Assembly (NCBI RefSeq): GCF_945882965.1
Contig: NZ_CAMCWY010000001.1
Location: 1 to 64,000, forward strand
From: Sphingorhabdus sp. EL138
Lineage (GTDB): Bacteria; Pseudomonadota; Alphaproteobacteria; Sphingomonadales; Sphingomonadaceae
Length of the DNA stretch: 64,000 nucleotides
Direction: 5' to 3'
A program made the position numbers and the translations under genes. How positions within the stretch are numbered: the stretch's first letter is position 1; the number at the start of each line of letters is the position of its first letter. Below the pieces are notes generated by a model. The model did no database searches. It saw only the letters and a program-made list of their open reading frames with translations, and was not told the origin of the DNA. Shown piece by piece: positions 7,308 through 19,801 of this stretch.

Positions 7308-8696
7308 AAATTCAGGTGACATATGGGCTTGCCCCATCTCCCGAATAGCAAGGATTTTGCGCTGCAACGGGTACCAGTCATCCTTTTCGGATATGGCCTG
7401 CCAGATATCCTCCACCTCGTGGATCACCATTGAACATATCGCGCCTTTCGTCCAATAATCGTGGCGGTCCCCTTCCACTGGCGCGTAATCACGCAGCAAC
7501 GCTGCAAATGCCACCTCATATTCGCCAAGGGCTTCGCCCGCGTCCGCATTGCCATAACGATAATGATAGAAGAATTGATCGATTGGAATTTTCTCCCGCG
7601 TCATCGTGCGCTCTGCGGCTTCGACCAATTGCTTGTCCGATGCCTCCCCGCGTGATGCGATACCCAGCCGCCACAGAAAACGCCGGATGACCGCGTGCTG
7701 ATACAGGCCCGGAAAACGCTCCAACGCGTCAATTAACGGGGGCGCATCGGACAATAGACGCAGCGCAACTGCCAACTGCCCCAAATTCCAATGCAGCGCC
7801 TCTGCCTGTCGGCCAAATGCGTACAGACCAGATTCGTCGAAATAGGCCGCCGTGAATTGCGGGTCCCAATATTCGGTAAAGCGCCATGGCCCATAATCGA
7901 AGCTCTCACCGGTAATATTGATATTGTCGGTATTGAGCACGCCATGGACAAAGCCAGCGACCATATATGACGCCGCAAGATCCGCGACCCGTTCAACCGC
8001 CAGCTCAAGCAATTGTGCCGCAGGATTTTCGGCCGCGGCAACATCGTAGAGCTGCGTCAGGCAATAAGCGATAAGCTCCTCCATAAACGCAGCATCGCCC
8101 TCGGCGGCGACACGTTGGAAGCTGCCAATGCGGATATGGCTATGGCTTAATCGCACCATGACGGCGGACCTTGTGGGCGATGGTTCATCGCCGCGCATTA
8201 ATTCTTCGCCGGTTTCAATGATCGAAAATGTTTTGGAGGTGTTGACGCCAAGCGCCTCCAGCATTTCGGTTGCCAAAATCTCGCGCACCCCACCTTTTAA
8301 CGTTAAGCGGCCATCCCCACGCCGGCTGTAGGGTGTCGTGCCTGACCCTTTGGTGGCCAGATCAAGCAAGCGGCCGTCGCCATCGCGCATCTGCGCAAAC
8401 AGGAAGCCACGGCCATCGCCAATGTTGGGATTATAGACGCGAAATTGGTGCCCATGATATCGTAAAGCCAGCGGTTCAGGCATATTATTGGGCAGCGGTT
8501 CAAAACCGCCAAAGTGGCGGACCCAAGCGGCGTCGTCATAGTCGGCAAGGCCAATTGTCGCTGCCCAAAGATCATTACGAAAGCGCAAGACCGTCGCCGG
8601 AAAATGCGCAGGTCGGACGGCGTCACCAATTTTCGCGCCAAGACTGGCGATTATTGGATCAGGGCGGTAGGGGGAAGGGGACGGTTTCATGTTCAT
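7305..8696 (-). CDS. selO: protein adenylyltransferase SelO (YdiU/UPF0061 family)
   Basis: SelO is a pseudokinase-fold enzyme that transfers AMP from ATP to protein Ser/Thr/Tyr residues and is linked to redox stress responses. The 463 residues carry the family core: NPNIGDGRGFLFAQ, KGSGTTPYSRRGDGR (nucleotide-binding lysine and glycine-rich part), GGVREIL, and HGVLNTDNINITGESFDYGPW, the metal-binding and catalytic segment. The C-terminal selenocysteine or cysteine motif of mitochondrial SelO is not present; the protein ends AHMSPEF. It is a single-gene unit, divergent from the glycosyltransferase. Alternative start Met-3 makes little difference. Confidence 0.92.
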   Translation of the reverse strand: MNMKPSPSPYRPDPIIASLGAKIGDAVRPAHFPATVLRFRNDLWAATIGLADYDDAAWVRHFGGFEPLPNNMPEPLALRYHGHQFRVYNPNIGDGRGFLFAQMRDGDGRLLDLATKGSGTTPYSRRGDGRLTLKGGVREILATEMLEALGVNTSKTFSIIETGEELMRGDEPSPTRSAVMVRLSHSHIRIGSFQRVAAEGDAAFMEELIAYCLTQLYDVAAAENPAAQLLELAVERVADLAASYMVAGFVHGVLNTDNINITGESFDYGPWRFTEYWDPQFTAAYFDESGLYAFGRQAEALHWNLGQLAVALRLLSDAPPLIDALERFPGLYQHAVIRRFLWRLGIASRGEASDKQLVEAAERTMTREKIPIDQFFYHYRYGNADAGEALGEYEVAFAALLRDYAPVEGDRHDYWTKGAICSMVIHEVEDIWQAISEKDDWYPLQRKILAIREMGQAHMSPEF

Positions 8697-8733
8697 CTAA
8701 CGCATCTGGGCGGTGCATAAGGGAAAGGCAAGT

Positions 8734-9882
8734 ATGGCAGCGGTTCGCATCCTGCATTTGCATAGCAGCTTTGATTTAGGTGATCAGGAATCGCGCACCG
8801 CGCGTTTGATGAACCACTTTGGCAACCAAGCCGAACATACGGTTTTGTCGGCTGTTCGCGATGCCCTTGGCGCGGCGGACATCATTGATCGCCGGGTAAA
8901 GGTAAGCTTTCCCAAAGACGCAGCGCCTTTGCTCGCCGGAATGCCCAGCATGGGCCGCTATCGCCGCTTGGCCGCCTATATGAAGAAATTTCACCTCGTG
9001 CTCAGTTATAATTTCGGTGCGATGGATGGGGTCATGGCGCAGACCTTGTTTACGCGCAGCATGAAATTGCCGCCGCTTATTCATCATGAGGATGGATTTG
9101 AACAGGATGAGGTTGATCGGCTGAAGTCGCACCGCAATTGGTTCCGCACCATCGCGCTGCAACGGTCTGACGCGCTTGTCGTGCCATCCAAAACGCTGGA
9201 GCAGATTGCCCGAACCGTCTGGCATCAGCCGCAGGAGAAAATCGCGCGCTTTCCCAACGGGATTGATACCGAACATTATAACCGCCGTCCGCAACGCGGG
9301 TCCTTTCCGGGGTTCCAGAAACGGGATGGAGAAATTGTCGTTGGCACGATTGCCGGGCTGCGCAGCGTTAAGAATTTGCCCCGGCTATTACGCGCCGTCG
9401 CGGCGGCTGGCCGGCATATCCAGCTTGCCATTGTCGGCGAAGGGCCGGACCGCGATGTGATCCTATCAGAGGCAAAGCGGCTCGGCATCACCGACCGCGT
9501 GATGATGCCCGGATATTTGCGTGATCCCGCCCGCTACATTGGGCTTTTTGACATTTTTGCTTTGTCCTCGGATAGCGAACAATATCCCGTTGCATTGGTT
9601 GAAGCGATGACCAGCGCGCTGCCCATTGTGTCCACAGATGTGGGCGATGTCCGTACTATCGTTGCGCGCGAAAACCGGGCATTTATCGTTGCACGCGCTG
9701 AAGAGGACGCGCTGGCTTTGGCTATCGCTAGCTTGGCAAAAGATCCGGCGCTTCGTGCAACATTGGGCGCTGCAAACCGCTTACTGGCCTGTTCCCAATA
9801 TGATGAGGACACGATGTTTGCGCGCTATCGGCAGCTTTATGGCTCTGCCATGAAACGTGCGGATTTTGCGCGACAGAGTTAG
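8734..9882 (+). CDS. glycosyltransferase, GT4-like family
   Basis: A 382-residue GT-B fold glycosyltransferase. The C-terminal half has the group 1 signature: IVGEGPDRDVILSEAKRLG, then VMMPGYLRDPARYIGLFDIF and LSSDSEQYPVALVEAMTSAL, where the Glu residues bind the sugar nucleotide. The N-terminal domain starts VRILHLHSSFDLGDQESR, as in enzymes that act on lipid-linked or surface sugars. The ATG at 8734 is preferred over the GTG at 8713 because AAGGGAAAGG lies at the right distance before it. The acceptor and sugar are unknown. Divergent from selO, no obvious polysaccharide cluster around it. Confidence 0.88.
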   Translation: MAAVRILHLHSSFDLGDQESRTARLMNHFGNQAEHTVLSAVRDALGAADIIDRRVKVSFPKDAAPLLAGMPSMGRYRRLAAYMKKFHLVLSYNFGAMDGVMAQTLFTRSMKLPPLIHHEDGFEQDEVDRLKSHRNWFRTIALQRSDALVVPSKTLEQIARTVWHQPQEKIARFPNGIDTEHYNRRPQRGSFPGFQKRDGEIVVGTIAGLRSVKNLPRLLRAVAAAGRHIQLAIVGEGPDRDVILSEAKRLGITDRVMMPGYLRDPARYIGLFDIFALSSDSEQYPVALVEAMTSALPIVSTDVGDVRTIVARENRAFIVARAEEDALALAIASLAKDPALRATLGAANRLLACSQYDEDTMFARYRQLYGSAMKRADFARQS

Positions 9883-9954
9883 ATATTTGCGATAGCGCGC
9901 ATAGAGATAAGCGCATGAAATCGCGCTTTAAGCCGTATTTTAGGGGTATTATTT

Positions 9955-11358
9955 GTGTTCAAGGGTCTGAAACCCATTATCTATGGTGGCCGTGAAGTAT
10001 GGCCATTGGTCGAAGGCGGCAAGGGCGTTGCGGCGACCAATCATGCAAGCTCTGGCGCGTGGGCGGCGGCGGGCGGCATCGGCACAGTGTCGGCGGTAAA
10101 TGCCGATAGCTATGATGAAAATGGCGACATAATCCCGCAAGTCTTCCTTGGCAAAACGCGTGCCGAACGGCATGAGGAACTTGTCGCATATGGCATTCGC
10201 GGCGGCATCGCGCAGGTGCAGCTTGCGCATGAAATTTCCAATGGACGCGGCGCCATTAACATTAACGTGCTGTGGGAAATGGGCGGTGCCCAGCGCATCT
10301 TGCACGGCATTCTTGAGGCGACTAAGGGCATGGTGACAGGCGTCACCTGCGGCGCTGGCATGCCGTACAAGCTGTCCGAGATTGCCGCGCAATATGGCGT
10401 CTATTATCTGCCCATCGTCAGCTCCGCGCGCGCTTTCCGCGCCTTGTGGAAGCGTGCCTATCACAAGGTGCCTGAATGGCTCGGTGCGGTCGTTTATGAA
10501 GATCCTTGGCTTGCCGGTGGCCACAATGGCCTGTCCAACGCCGAAGACCCGCGAAGCCCCGAAGACCCCTATCCCCGCGTAAAGGCCCTGCGCGATGTCA
10601 TGCGCGTTGAAGGCATTTCGGATGATGTGCCCATCATCATGGCCGGCGGCGTCTGGTACTTACGCGACTGGAACAACTGGATTGATAACCCCGAACTTGG
10701 GCAGATTGCATTCCAATTGGGCACACGTCCGCTGTTGACGCAAGAAAGCCCAATTCCGGCCGGTTGGAAGGACGCGCTGACGAAAATTCCAGAAGACGGG
10801 GTGCTGTTACATCAATTTTCGCCAACGGGCTTTTACTCCAGCGCGGTCATCAATCCGTTTCTTTTGGAGCTTCAGGCGCGTTCGGCACGTCAAATTCCCT
10901 ATGTGCAGGCCGCCGACGCGGAACACACGGCGCAATTGGATGTGGGCGTGAAGGGTAAGAATTTCTGGGTTACCCAGGCCGACCTGATGAAGGCACGGGA
11001 ATGCGATGCCCGCGGGTTTACCGTTGCGTTGAAAACGCCCGATAACTCGCTTGTGTTCGTGACACCGTCATCGGGTGAAGCGATCCGAAAGGATCAAAAG
11101 GACTGCATGGGATGTTTGTCGCATTGCGGTTTTTCGTCGTGGAAAGACCATGACAATAACTCTACAGGCCGCCTTGCCGACCCGCGCAGCTTTTGCATTC
11201 AAAAGGCGCTGCAGAACATCGCCCACGGCGCGCCCATTGATGAAAATCTGATGTTCGCCGGACACAGCGCCTATATGTTCGGGAAAGATCCGTTTTATTC
11301 AAACGGCTTTGTCCCGACGGTGCAGCAATTGATTGACCGTATTCTTACCGGCGATTGA
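9955..11358 (+). CDS. nitronate monooxygenase-like flavoprotein with a cysteine cluster
   Basis: A 467-residue protein of the nitronate monooxygenase (2-nitropropane dioxygenase) FMN-dependent family. It shows the TIM-barrel landmarks GGIAQVQLAHEIS, NINVLWEMGG, VTCGAGMP, VVYEDPWLAGGHNG (phosphate binding) and MAGGVW. It is longer than the usual 320-350-residue enzymes and has a C-terminal stretch DCMGCLSHCGFSSW with a fourth cysteine further on (RSFCIQKAL), which could hold a metal or an iron-sulfur cluster. The start is GTG at 9955. The substrate is not known; nitronate detoxification, or an enoyl reductase-like role, are both possible. Monocistronic. Confidence 0.8.
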   Translation: MFKGLKPIIYGGREVWPLVEGGKGVAATNHASSGAWAAAGGIGTVSAVNADSYDENGDIIPQVFLGKTRAERHEELVAYGIRGGIAQVQLAHEISNGRGAININVLWEMGGAQRILHGILEATKGMVTGVTCGAGMPYKLSEIAAQYGVYYLPIVSSARAFRALWKRAYHKVPEWLGAVVYEDPWLAGGHNGLSNAEDPRSPEDPYPRVKALRDVMRVEGISDDVPIIMAGGVWYLRDWNNWIDNPELGQIAFQLGTRPLLTQESPIPAGWKDALTKIPEDGVLLHQFSPTGFYSSAVINPFLLELQARSARQIPYVQAADAEHTAQLDVGVKGKNFWVTQADLMKARECDARGFTVALKTPDNSLVFVTPSSGEAIRKDQKDCMGCLSHCGFSSWKDHDNNSTGRLADPRSFCIQKALQNIAHGAPIDENLMFAGHSAYMFGKDPFYSNGFVPTVQQLIDRILTGD

Positions 11359-11409
11359 TGCCATTTTGGGGCGCTGACGCGTTAGGTCTCTTAAAACGGT
11401 CGTGGGTTC

Positions 11410-11430
11410 GGCGGGGCATCGCGCCCCGCC
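11410..11430. terminator. hairpin between convergent genes
   Basis: A GGCGGGGC / GCCCCGCC stem (11410-11417 with 11423-11430) and a five-base loop lie between the converging nitronate monooxygenase-like gene and amtB. The T-rich tail is short (ATTTCC on the plus strand), so it may be a weak or bidirectional terminator. Confidence 0.5.
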
Positions 11431-11437
11431 ATTTCCA

Positions 11438-12748
11438 TCAATCCAGATCCCACGCTCTTTCGCCGTGGCTTGAAATATCGAGCCCGTCGCGTTCCTGATC
11501 CTCGCTCACGCGCATTGGCAATATTGCCGACACCAAATAACTGATGATCATCGTTACCAAGGCTGAATAGGCCGCGACAATGAAGACGCCTTTGAACTGC
11601 GCCCAAAGTTGCGATGCCATATCTGTGCCTTCGGCATAGCCAGCGCCGCCCAGGGCCTCGCTCGCAAAAATGGCGAGCAATATGGAACCCAATATGCCGC
11701 CAACGCCGTGCACAGCGAAAACATCGAGTGAATCATCAATTTTCAGCGTGCCTTTGACAAGGCCCACAAACCAAAAGCAGATGACCGCCGCCAATATACC
11801 CAAAATGATTGCACCGCCCGGGCCAATCACGCCAGCCGCAGGCGTAATGGTCGCAAGTCCGGCAACGGCGCCAGTCGCAAAGCCCACCGCAGTTGCCTTG
11901 CCCACCTTGATCCGTTCGATAAGCAACCAGACCAATGCCGCAGCCGACGCACCGACATGGGTGTTGATAATGGCACTCGCGGCCACGTCATTTGCCGCCA
12001 AGGCAGAACCACCGTTAAAGCCAAACCAGCCCACCCATAACAATCCGGCCCCAGCGACCGTAAGGGCAGGGCTGTGGGGCAACATAAGCGTTTTGGGGAA
12101 GCCGATACGCTTGCCGAGCATAAGGGCCACTACGAGCGCGGAAACACCTGCGGTGGTATGCACGACAATGCCGCCGGCAAAATCGATAACGCCTTGATCG
12201 GCCAGAAATCCGCCACCCCAAACCCAGCGGGTAACTGGAACATAGACCAGAAGCGACCATAAGGCGCTGAATGCAATAACCCAGCCAAAGCGCGCACGCT
12301 CGACCCATGCGCCGACGATCAGAGCAGGGGTGATAATGGCAAAGGTCATCTGGAACAAAGCAAAGGCAAACTCGCCGGTTGTCTGACCCTCCCGAATGGA
12401 CGCCAGTAAGCCGTTAAACATGACGTTTTCAAAAGAACCGATCAAGCCGTTGCCATTGACGGAAAAAGCTAGGCTATAGCCAATCACGATCCAAATGACC
12501 GAAGCCAAAGCTGCCACTGCGCCGCATTGGACCAATACTGAAAGAAAATTCTTGGCGCGGACCAACCCGCCGTAGAACAACGCTAACCCGGGCAGAGTCA
12601 TCATCAACACTAATGCCGAAGCGGTCAAAATCCATGCGCTATCGCCGCTATTGGCTTCAGGCAATGCGGCAACGGCATCTTGCGCAAATGCAGGCGCGGC
12701 AGCCAATGTGCTTATAAGCAGCGCTCGCATTGTAATTTTGGAAATCAT
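11438..12748 (-). CDS. amtB: ammonium transporter
   Basis: An Amt/Rh-family ammonium channel in the inner membrane. The 436-residue sequence begins with a signal peptide (MISKITMRALLISTLAAAPAFA) followed by about eleven membrane segments. Family motifs are visible: LALFYGGLVRAKN, DFAGGIVVHTTAGVSALV (contains the aspartate and first pore region), and a later FAVHGVGGILGSI with one of the paired channel histidines. The start at 12748 is chosen because it makes the signal peptide complete; codons upstream to 12799 are in a non-conserved stretch. A glnK-type PII gene, often just before amtB, is not present here. Confidence 0.95.
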   Translation of the reverse strand: MISKITMRALLISTLAAAPAFAQDAVAALPEANSGDSAWILTASALVLMMTLPGLALFYGGLVRAKNFLSVLVQCGAVAALASVIWIVIGYSLAFSVNGNGLIGSFENVMFNGLLASIREGQTTGEFAFALFQMTFAIITPALIVGAWVERARFGWVIAFSALWSLLVYVPVTRWVWGGGFLADQGVIDFAGGIVVHTTAGVSALVVALMLGKRIGFPKTLMLPHSPALTVAGAGLLWVGWFGFNGGSALAANDVAASAIINTHVGASAAALVWLLIERIKVGKATAVGFATGAVAGLATITPAAGVIGPGGAIILGILAAVICFWFVGLVKGTLKIDDSLDVFAVHGVGGILGSILLAIFASEALGGAGYAEGTDMASQLWAQFKGVFIVAAYSALVTMIISYLVSAILPMRVSEDQERDGLDISSHGERAWDLD

Positions 12749-12850
12749 GTTTGTGTAGCCCCCCAGTATTGGGCCTGTCTCTAGTCGTGCAAAACCCAAG
12801 GCTCAATGCACAAAATTGCGGTTAACGTGCCACAAGGAATACAATATTGC

Positions 12851-13849
12851 TTATTGCCAGCCTTCAAGGACTTGATCTGGCGGTCTGTGGCCGTCTGCCC
12901 ACATGCGGATATTGGTAATTACGCGCTCGCCTGATGCTTCTCTGCCCTCAAATGTCGCGCTGCCCAAATGGGGCAGCAACACAACATTGGGAATGTTGAA
13001 CAGCCGCGAGTCCACCGCTGGCTCATGCGTGTATACATCCAACCCGGCGCCAGCGATGCGGCCCGTTTCCAAGGCATCAATCAACGCATCCTCATCAATC
13101 AACTCCCCACGCGAACTGTTGATGATATAGGCATCCGCTTTCATCTGCGCGATGCGGTGGGCGTTGATGATCTTGTCGGTTTCTGCGGTTAACGGGCAAT
13201 GCAGGGTGATAATGTCTGACCGCGCCATGAGCCGGTCAATGTCGGGTTCAAAGACGATGCCCAATTCATCCTCGACGCTTGCGGGCAGGCGGTGGCGTTT
13301 GTTGTAGAGGATATTGAGGCCAAAGGCCTTTGCGCGCATCGCTACAGCTTCACCAATCCGGCCAAGCCCGATGATGCCCAACGTCTTGCCGCCAATCCGG
13401 TGGCCAAGCATACCTGTTGGGCTCCAGCCGCGCCAATCGCCGTTGCGCATGGCGCGATGTCCTTCGCCAAGGCGGCGGGGGACGTTGAGGATGAGCGCCA
13501 TCGTTAGGTCTGCGGTATCGTCGGTGAACACGCCGGGCGTATTGGTGACCATGATGCCCTTCGCCTTGGCAGCGGCCAGGTCGATATGGTTGACCCCTGC
13601 GCCATAGCTGGCGATGAGCTTGAGCCGGGGCGGGGCGGCGGCGATGATTTCTGCATCGATGCTGTCGGTGACTGTTGGCACAAGCACGTCGCAACCGGCC
13701 ATAGCAGCGATTAACGCATCGCGGCTGAGTGGCGTGTCATCGGTGTTGAATTTTGCGTCGAACAACTCCGCCATGCGTTTTTCAACCGCAGGCAGCAAGG
13801 TGCGCGTGACGCGAAGGGATGGACGTTCGATGCGGCTAAGTTCTGGCAT
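12851..13849 (-). CDS. D-isomer-specific 2-hydroxyacid dehydrogenase
   Basis: A 332-residue NAD(P)-dependent dehydrogenase of the glyoxylate/hydroxypyruvate reductase group. The Rossmann motif GIIGLGRIGEAVA is central, and the three catalytic positions are in view: Arg in INSSRGELID, Glu in the DVYTHEP region, and His in LLPHLGSAT. It converts a 2-keto acid to the D-2-hydroxy acid or the reverse; glyoxylate, hydroxypyruvate or phenylpyruvate are the likely substrates. The gene is a single unit between amtB and the divergent SH3 protein gene. Confidence 0.9.
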   Translation of the reverse strand: MPELSRIERPSLRVTRTLLPAVEKRMAELFDAKFNTDDTPLSRDALIAAMAGCDVLVPTVTDSIDAEIIAAAPPRLKLIASYGAGVNHIDLAAAKAKGIMVTNTPGVFTDDTADLTMALILNVPRRLGEGHRAMRNGDWRGWSPTGMLGHRIGGKTLGIIGLGRIGEAVAMRAKAFGLNILYNKRHRLPASVEDELGIVFEPDIDRLMARSDIITLHCPLTAETDKIINAHRIAQMKADAYIINSSRGELIDEDALIDALETGRIAGAGLDVYTHEPAVDSRLFNIPNVVLLPHLGSATFEGREASGERVITNIRMWADGHRPPDQVLEGWQ

Positions 13850-13923
13850 AGGCTGACTAAAGCGGAATTCGGGCTAAGGTCAAGACAGGATGGTTGCACT
13901 CACCGCAAGGCTTGCCGTATAAG

Positions 13924-14430
13924 ATGAAAATGATGGTAAATAATATGGCCAAGCAAAACAAATCGATAGTGCATTATGGCGCAGTGGCGCTTGCTTTTTT
14001 GGGTGCGGCGTCTGCCGTTGGACAGACGCAGCGCCAGCCGCCTTATTGGGCATCGATTCAGAAGCCTGAGGCCCGCATGCGCACTGGCCCCAGCACTGAG
14101 TTTCCAGTGACATGGGTGTACAAAAGACAGAATTTGCCGGTGAAGGTCGTCGCGGTTCACAGTGTCTGGCGTAAAGTGCAAGACCCCAATGGCGACCAAG
14201 GCTGGCTGCATGTCCGGTTGTTAAGCCCAAAGCGGACCGCCATCGTTACTGGTAAAGACAATGGCGCATTGCGCGACTTGCCCCAAGCCAATGCGCATAT
14301 CTCATGGCGCGTTGAACCCGGTGTGGTCGGAATCATTGATGCATGCGAAAAGGGCTATTGCCGCTTTGAAACCAATGGTCGGTACGGTTATATCGAAACG
14401 GCGCGTATTTGGGGCGATGAAGCGCCGTAA
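13924..14430 (+). CDS. exported SH3-domain protein
   Basis: A roughly 168-residue protein with an N-terminal signal sequence (KSIVHYGAVALAFLGAASAVGQ) and a bacterial SH3-like domain: ARMRTGPSTEFPVTWVYKRQNLPVKVV and a second partial repeat with ALRDLPQANAHISWRV and GRYGYIE. It is probably exported to the periplasm, where SH3b domains often bind peptidoglycan or regulate cell wall enzymes. Several in-frame ATGs lie at 13924-13945; I use the first that follows the divergent gene's promoter region, but a start at 13945 (MAKQNKS) is equally good. Confidence 0.8.
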   Translation: MKMMVNNMAKQNKSIVHYGAVALAFLGAASAVGQTQRQPPYWASIQKPEARMRTGPSTEFPVTWVYKRQNLPVKVVAVHSVWRKVQDPNGDQGWLHVRLLSPKRTAIVTGKDNGALRDLPQANAHISWRVEPGVVGIIDACEKGYCRFETNGRYGYIETARIWGDEAP

Positions 14431-14440
14431 GGCGTGAAGC

Positions 14441-14701
14441 TTACGCTTCGACGCGCTCTGCAAGAACCGTCAGGCCGCTTGCATTCACCTCAGCAAAACC
14501 ACCCGCGACCATTAGGCGTTCCGGCGTTGCGCCTTGCGTCTTGTAAATCTCCAGCGCCGCGTCATTGCGCAGCGTGCTCATCATCGGGCTATGGCCCTCC
14601 AACACGCCGAAATCGCCCTCAGCGCCCGGAACGACGACCATATAGACATCGTCCGAGCGATAGAGCTTCTCAGGGGTTACGAGTTCGAAGTGTAATGCCA
14701 T
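14441..14701 (-). CDS. atpC: F1 ATP synthase epsilon subunit
   Basis: An 86-residue epsilon subunit, which couples rotation and inhibits ATP hydrolysis. The beta-sandwich signatures [32 protein letters not shown] and the ending [20 protein letters not shown] are clear. It lacks the C-terminal helical hairpin, as in many alphaproteobacteria. The start is the ATG at 14701 (MALHF), not the open frame further upstream, which runs through a repeat. Last of atpHAGDC, separated from atpD by a 198-base stretch with palindromes. Confidence 0.94.
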   Translation of the reverse strand: MALHFELVTPEKLYRSDDVYMVVVPGAEGDFGVLEGHSPMMSTLRNDAALEIYKTQGATPERLMVAGGFAEVNASGLTVLAERVEA

Positions 14702-14716
14702 CAGTCTTTTCCCAAC

Positions 14717-14892
14717 CTTCCCCTCTCCTTTGGGAGAGGGTTGTGAAGACTTAGCGCCGTCGCTCTCGCGAAGGCGGTTAGTCGTAGCTGGGTGAGGGGG
14801 AGTGCCCAATCGTCAGGGCTGAACCCCTCATCCAACTTCGCCTAAGCTGCTATACAGCTAAGGCTTCGTATCCTTCTCCCAAGGGGAGAAGG
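14717..14892. repeat. palindrome-bearing insert between atpD and atpC
   Basis: Two clear hairpins frame this stretch: CCCTCTCC / GGAGAGGG at 14721-14740 and CCTTCTCC / GGAGAAGG at 14872-14892. Between them lies an AT-balanced sequence with smaller dyads such as AGCTG / CAGCT near 14846-14860. It sits inside the atp operon, between atpD (ends 14900) and atpC (starts 14701), where the genes of the operon are otherwise closer together. It looks like a small repetitive element with no coding capacity. Whether the hairpins lower expression of epsilon relative to the other subunits is not known. Confidence 0.75.
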
Positions 14893-14899
14893 TAAATGC

Positions 14900-16483
<1,584 letters not shown>

Positions 16484-17365
16484 TTAGAGCGCTTCAGCGC
16501 CTGCGATAATTTCGATTAACTCAGTCGTAATCGCCGCTTGACGCGTGCGGTTATATTGAATGGTCAGCTTGTTGATCATGTCGCCCGCGTTGCGCGTTGC
16601 GTTGTCCATGGCCGTCATTTTCGAGCCTTGCTCCGACGCCGCATTTTCGCGGTTCGCGCGCAGCAACTGAACGGCGACATTGCGTGGCAGCAATTCTGCG
16701 AGAATTTCTTCTTCGTCGGGTTCATATTCCACTGTGGCGGACAGGCCAACCGTATCGCCCTCGTCTGCGGAAACCGCAACGGGCATCAATTGAATCTGCG
16801 TTGGCGTTTGCGTCAGCACATTTTCAAACTTGCTGAAGAACAAATGCGCGATGTCAAAATCCCCGGCTTCAAAACGCGCGGTCAGATCTTCGCCCCAAGC
16901 TTGCACATCGGCAAAGGTGAGCTTGCCCAGATCGCCGGGTTCAATGCTGTGGATGATATCGCCACGGAAAGTGCGGCTCAACTGATCGCGGCCCTTTTTC
17001 CCGATGGTGTAGAATTTGACGGTCTTGCCCTCGGCCTTCAACGCCTCTGCCTGACGGCGGGCGAGACGGACGATGTTGGTGTTGAACGCACCCGCAAGGC
17101 CCTTGTCGCTGGTTGCGACAACGAACAGATGCACGTCATTCTTGCCTGAGCCTGCAAGCAATTTTGGCGATTGCGGCCCAACAGACACCTTGGAGGCGAT
17201 GCTCGACACCACTGCCTCAAGCCGCTCGGCATAAGGACGCGAGGCCTCAGCCGCTTCGGTCGCCCGACGCAGCTTCGCAGCGGCGACCATTTTCATCGCC
17301 TTGGTGATCTTCTGGGTCGACTTGACCGAGTTGATCCGCATTTTGAGGGCTTTTAAGCTTGCCAT
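16484..17365 (-). CDS. atpG: F1 ATP synthase gamma subunit
   Basis: The central stalk subunit, 293 residues. The N-terminal coiled coil begins MASLKALKMRINSVKSTQKITKAMKMVAA and the C-terminal one is DNATRNAGDMINKLTIQYNRTRQAAITTELIEI; both are almost invariant in the family. The start at 17365 (MASLK) is set by that conservation; codons further upstream belong to a palindrome-rich spacer. Between atpA and atpD. Confidence 0.97.
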   Translation of the reverse strand: MASLKALKMRINSVKSTQKITKAMKMVAAAKLRRATEAAEASRPYAERLEAVVSSIASKVSVGPQSPKLLAGSGKNDVHLFVVATSDKGLAGAFNTNIVRLARRQAEALKAEGKTVKFYTIGKKGRDQLSRTFRGDIIHSIEPGDLGKLTFADVQAWGEDLTARFEAGDFDIAHLFFSKFENVLTQTPTQIQLMPVAVSADEGDTVGLSATVEYEPDEEEILAELLPRNVAVQLLRANRENAASEQGSKMTAMDNATRNAGDMINKLTIQYNRTRQAAITTELIEIIAGAEAL

Positions 17366-17380
17366 CTTGTTTCCCGTGTT

Positions 17381-17442
17381 CCCCGGCAAAGGCCGGGGTC
17401 CAGTTTCATCAGTGTTGTCTGGACCCCTGCCTGCGCCGGGGT
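17381..17442. repeat. palindromic spacer element between atpA and atpG
   Basis: Nested dyads lie in the short spacer between atpA and atpG: CCCCGG / CCGGGG at 17381-17398 and GGGGTCCAG with CTGGACCCC at 17395-17403 and 17419-17427. The same theme of paired GC palindromes appears at 30813-30900. It is probably a dispersed intergenic palindrome placed inside a housekeeping operon. No coding potential. Confidence 0.7.
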
Positions 17443-17449
17443 ACCCAAT

Positions 17450-19581
<2,132 letters not shown>

Positions 19582-19801
19582 GCGTCGAATTCCTAAAATG
19601 TGAAACTGAAAACCCTGCTGATCGCGTCAAGGGTTACCCCTTGCTGGCGTCGCGCCGCGCCTAGCAGGGGTTTTGCTGGGATGCAAGATGGCGATTGTTG
19701 CTTGTTTAAATGGAATCGTAATCCTGAACTTGTTTCAATATAACAAACCGCCGCAGGGCGTTATCCTGAAACAAAATCAAGGTGACAAAACGGAGAATGT
19801 A

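Noticed and set aside
19724-19774. Repeat or regulatory element before the dienelactone hydrolase gene
   Set aside because: TTGTTTCA and TGAAACAA form a weak dyad and ATCCTGAA occurs near it, but the match is short and imperfect, so it is not called as a feature.
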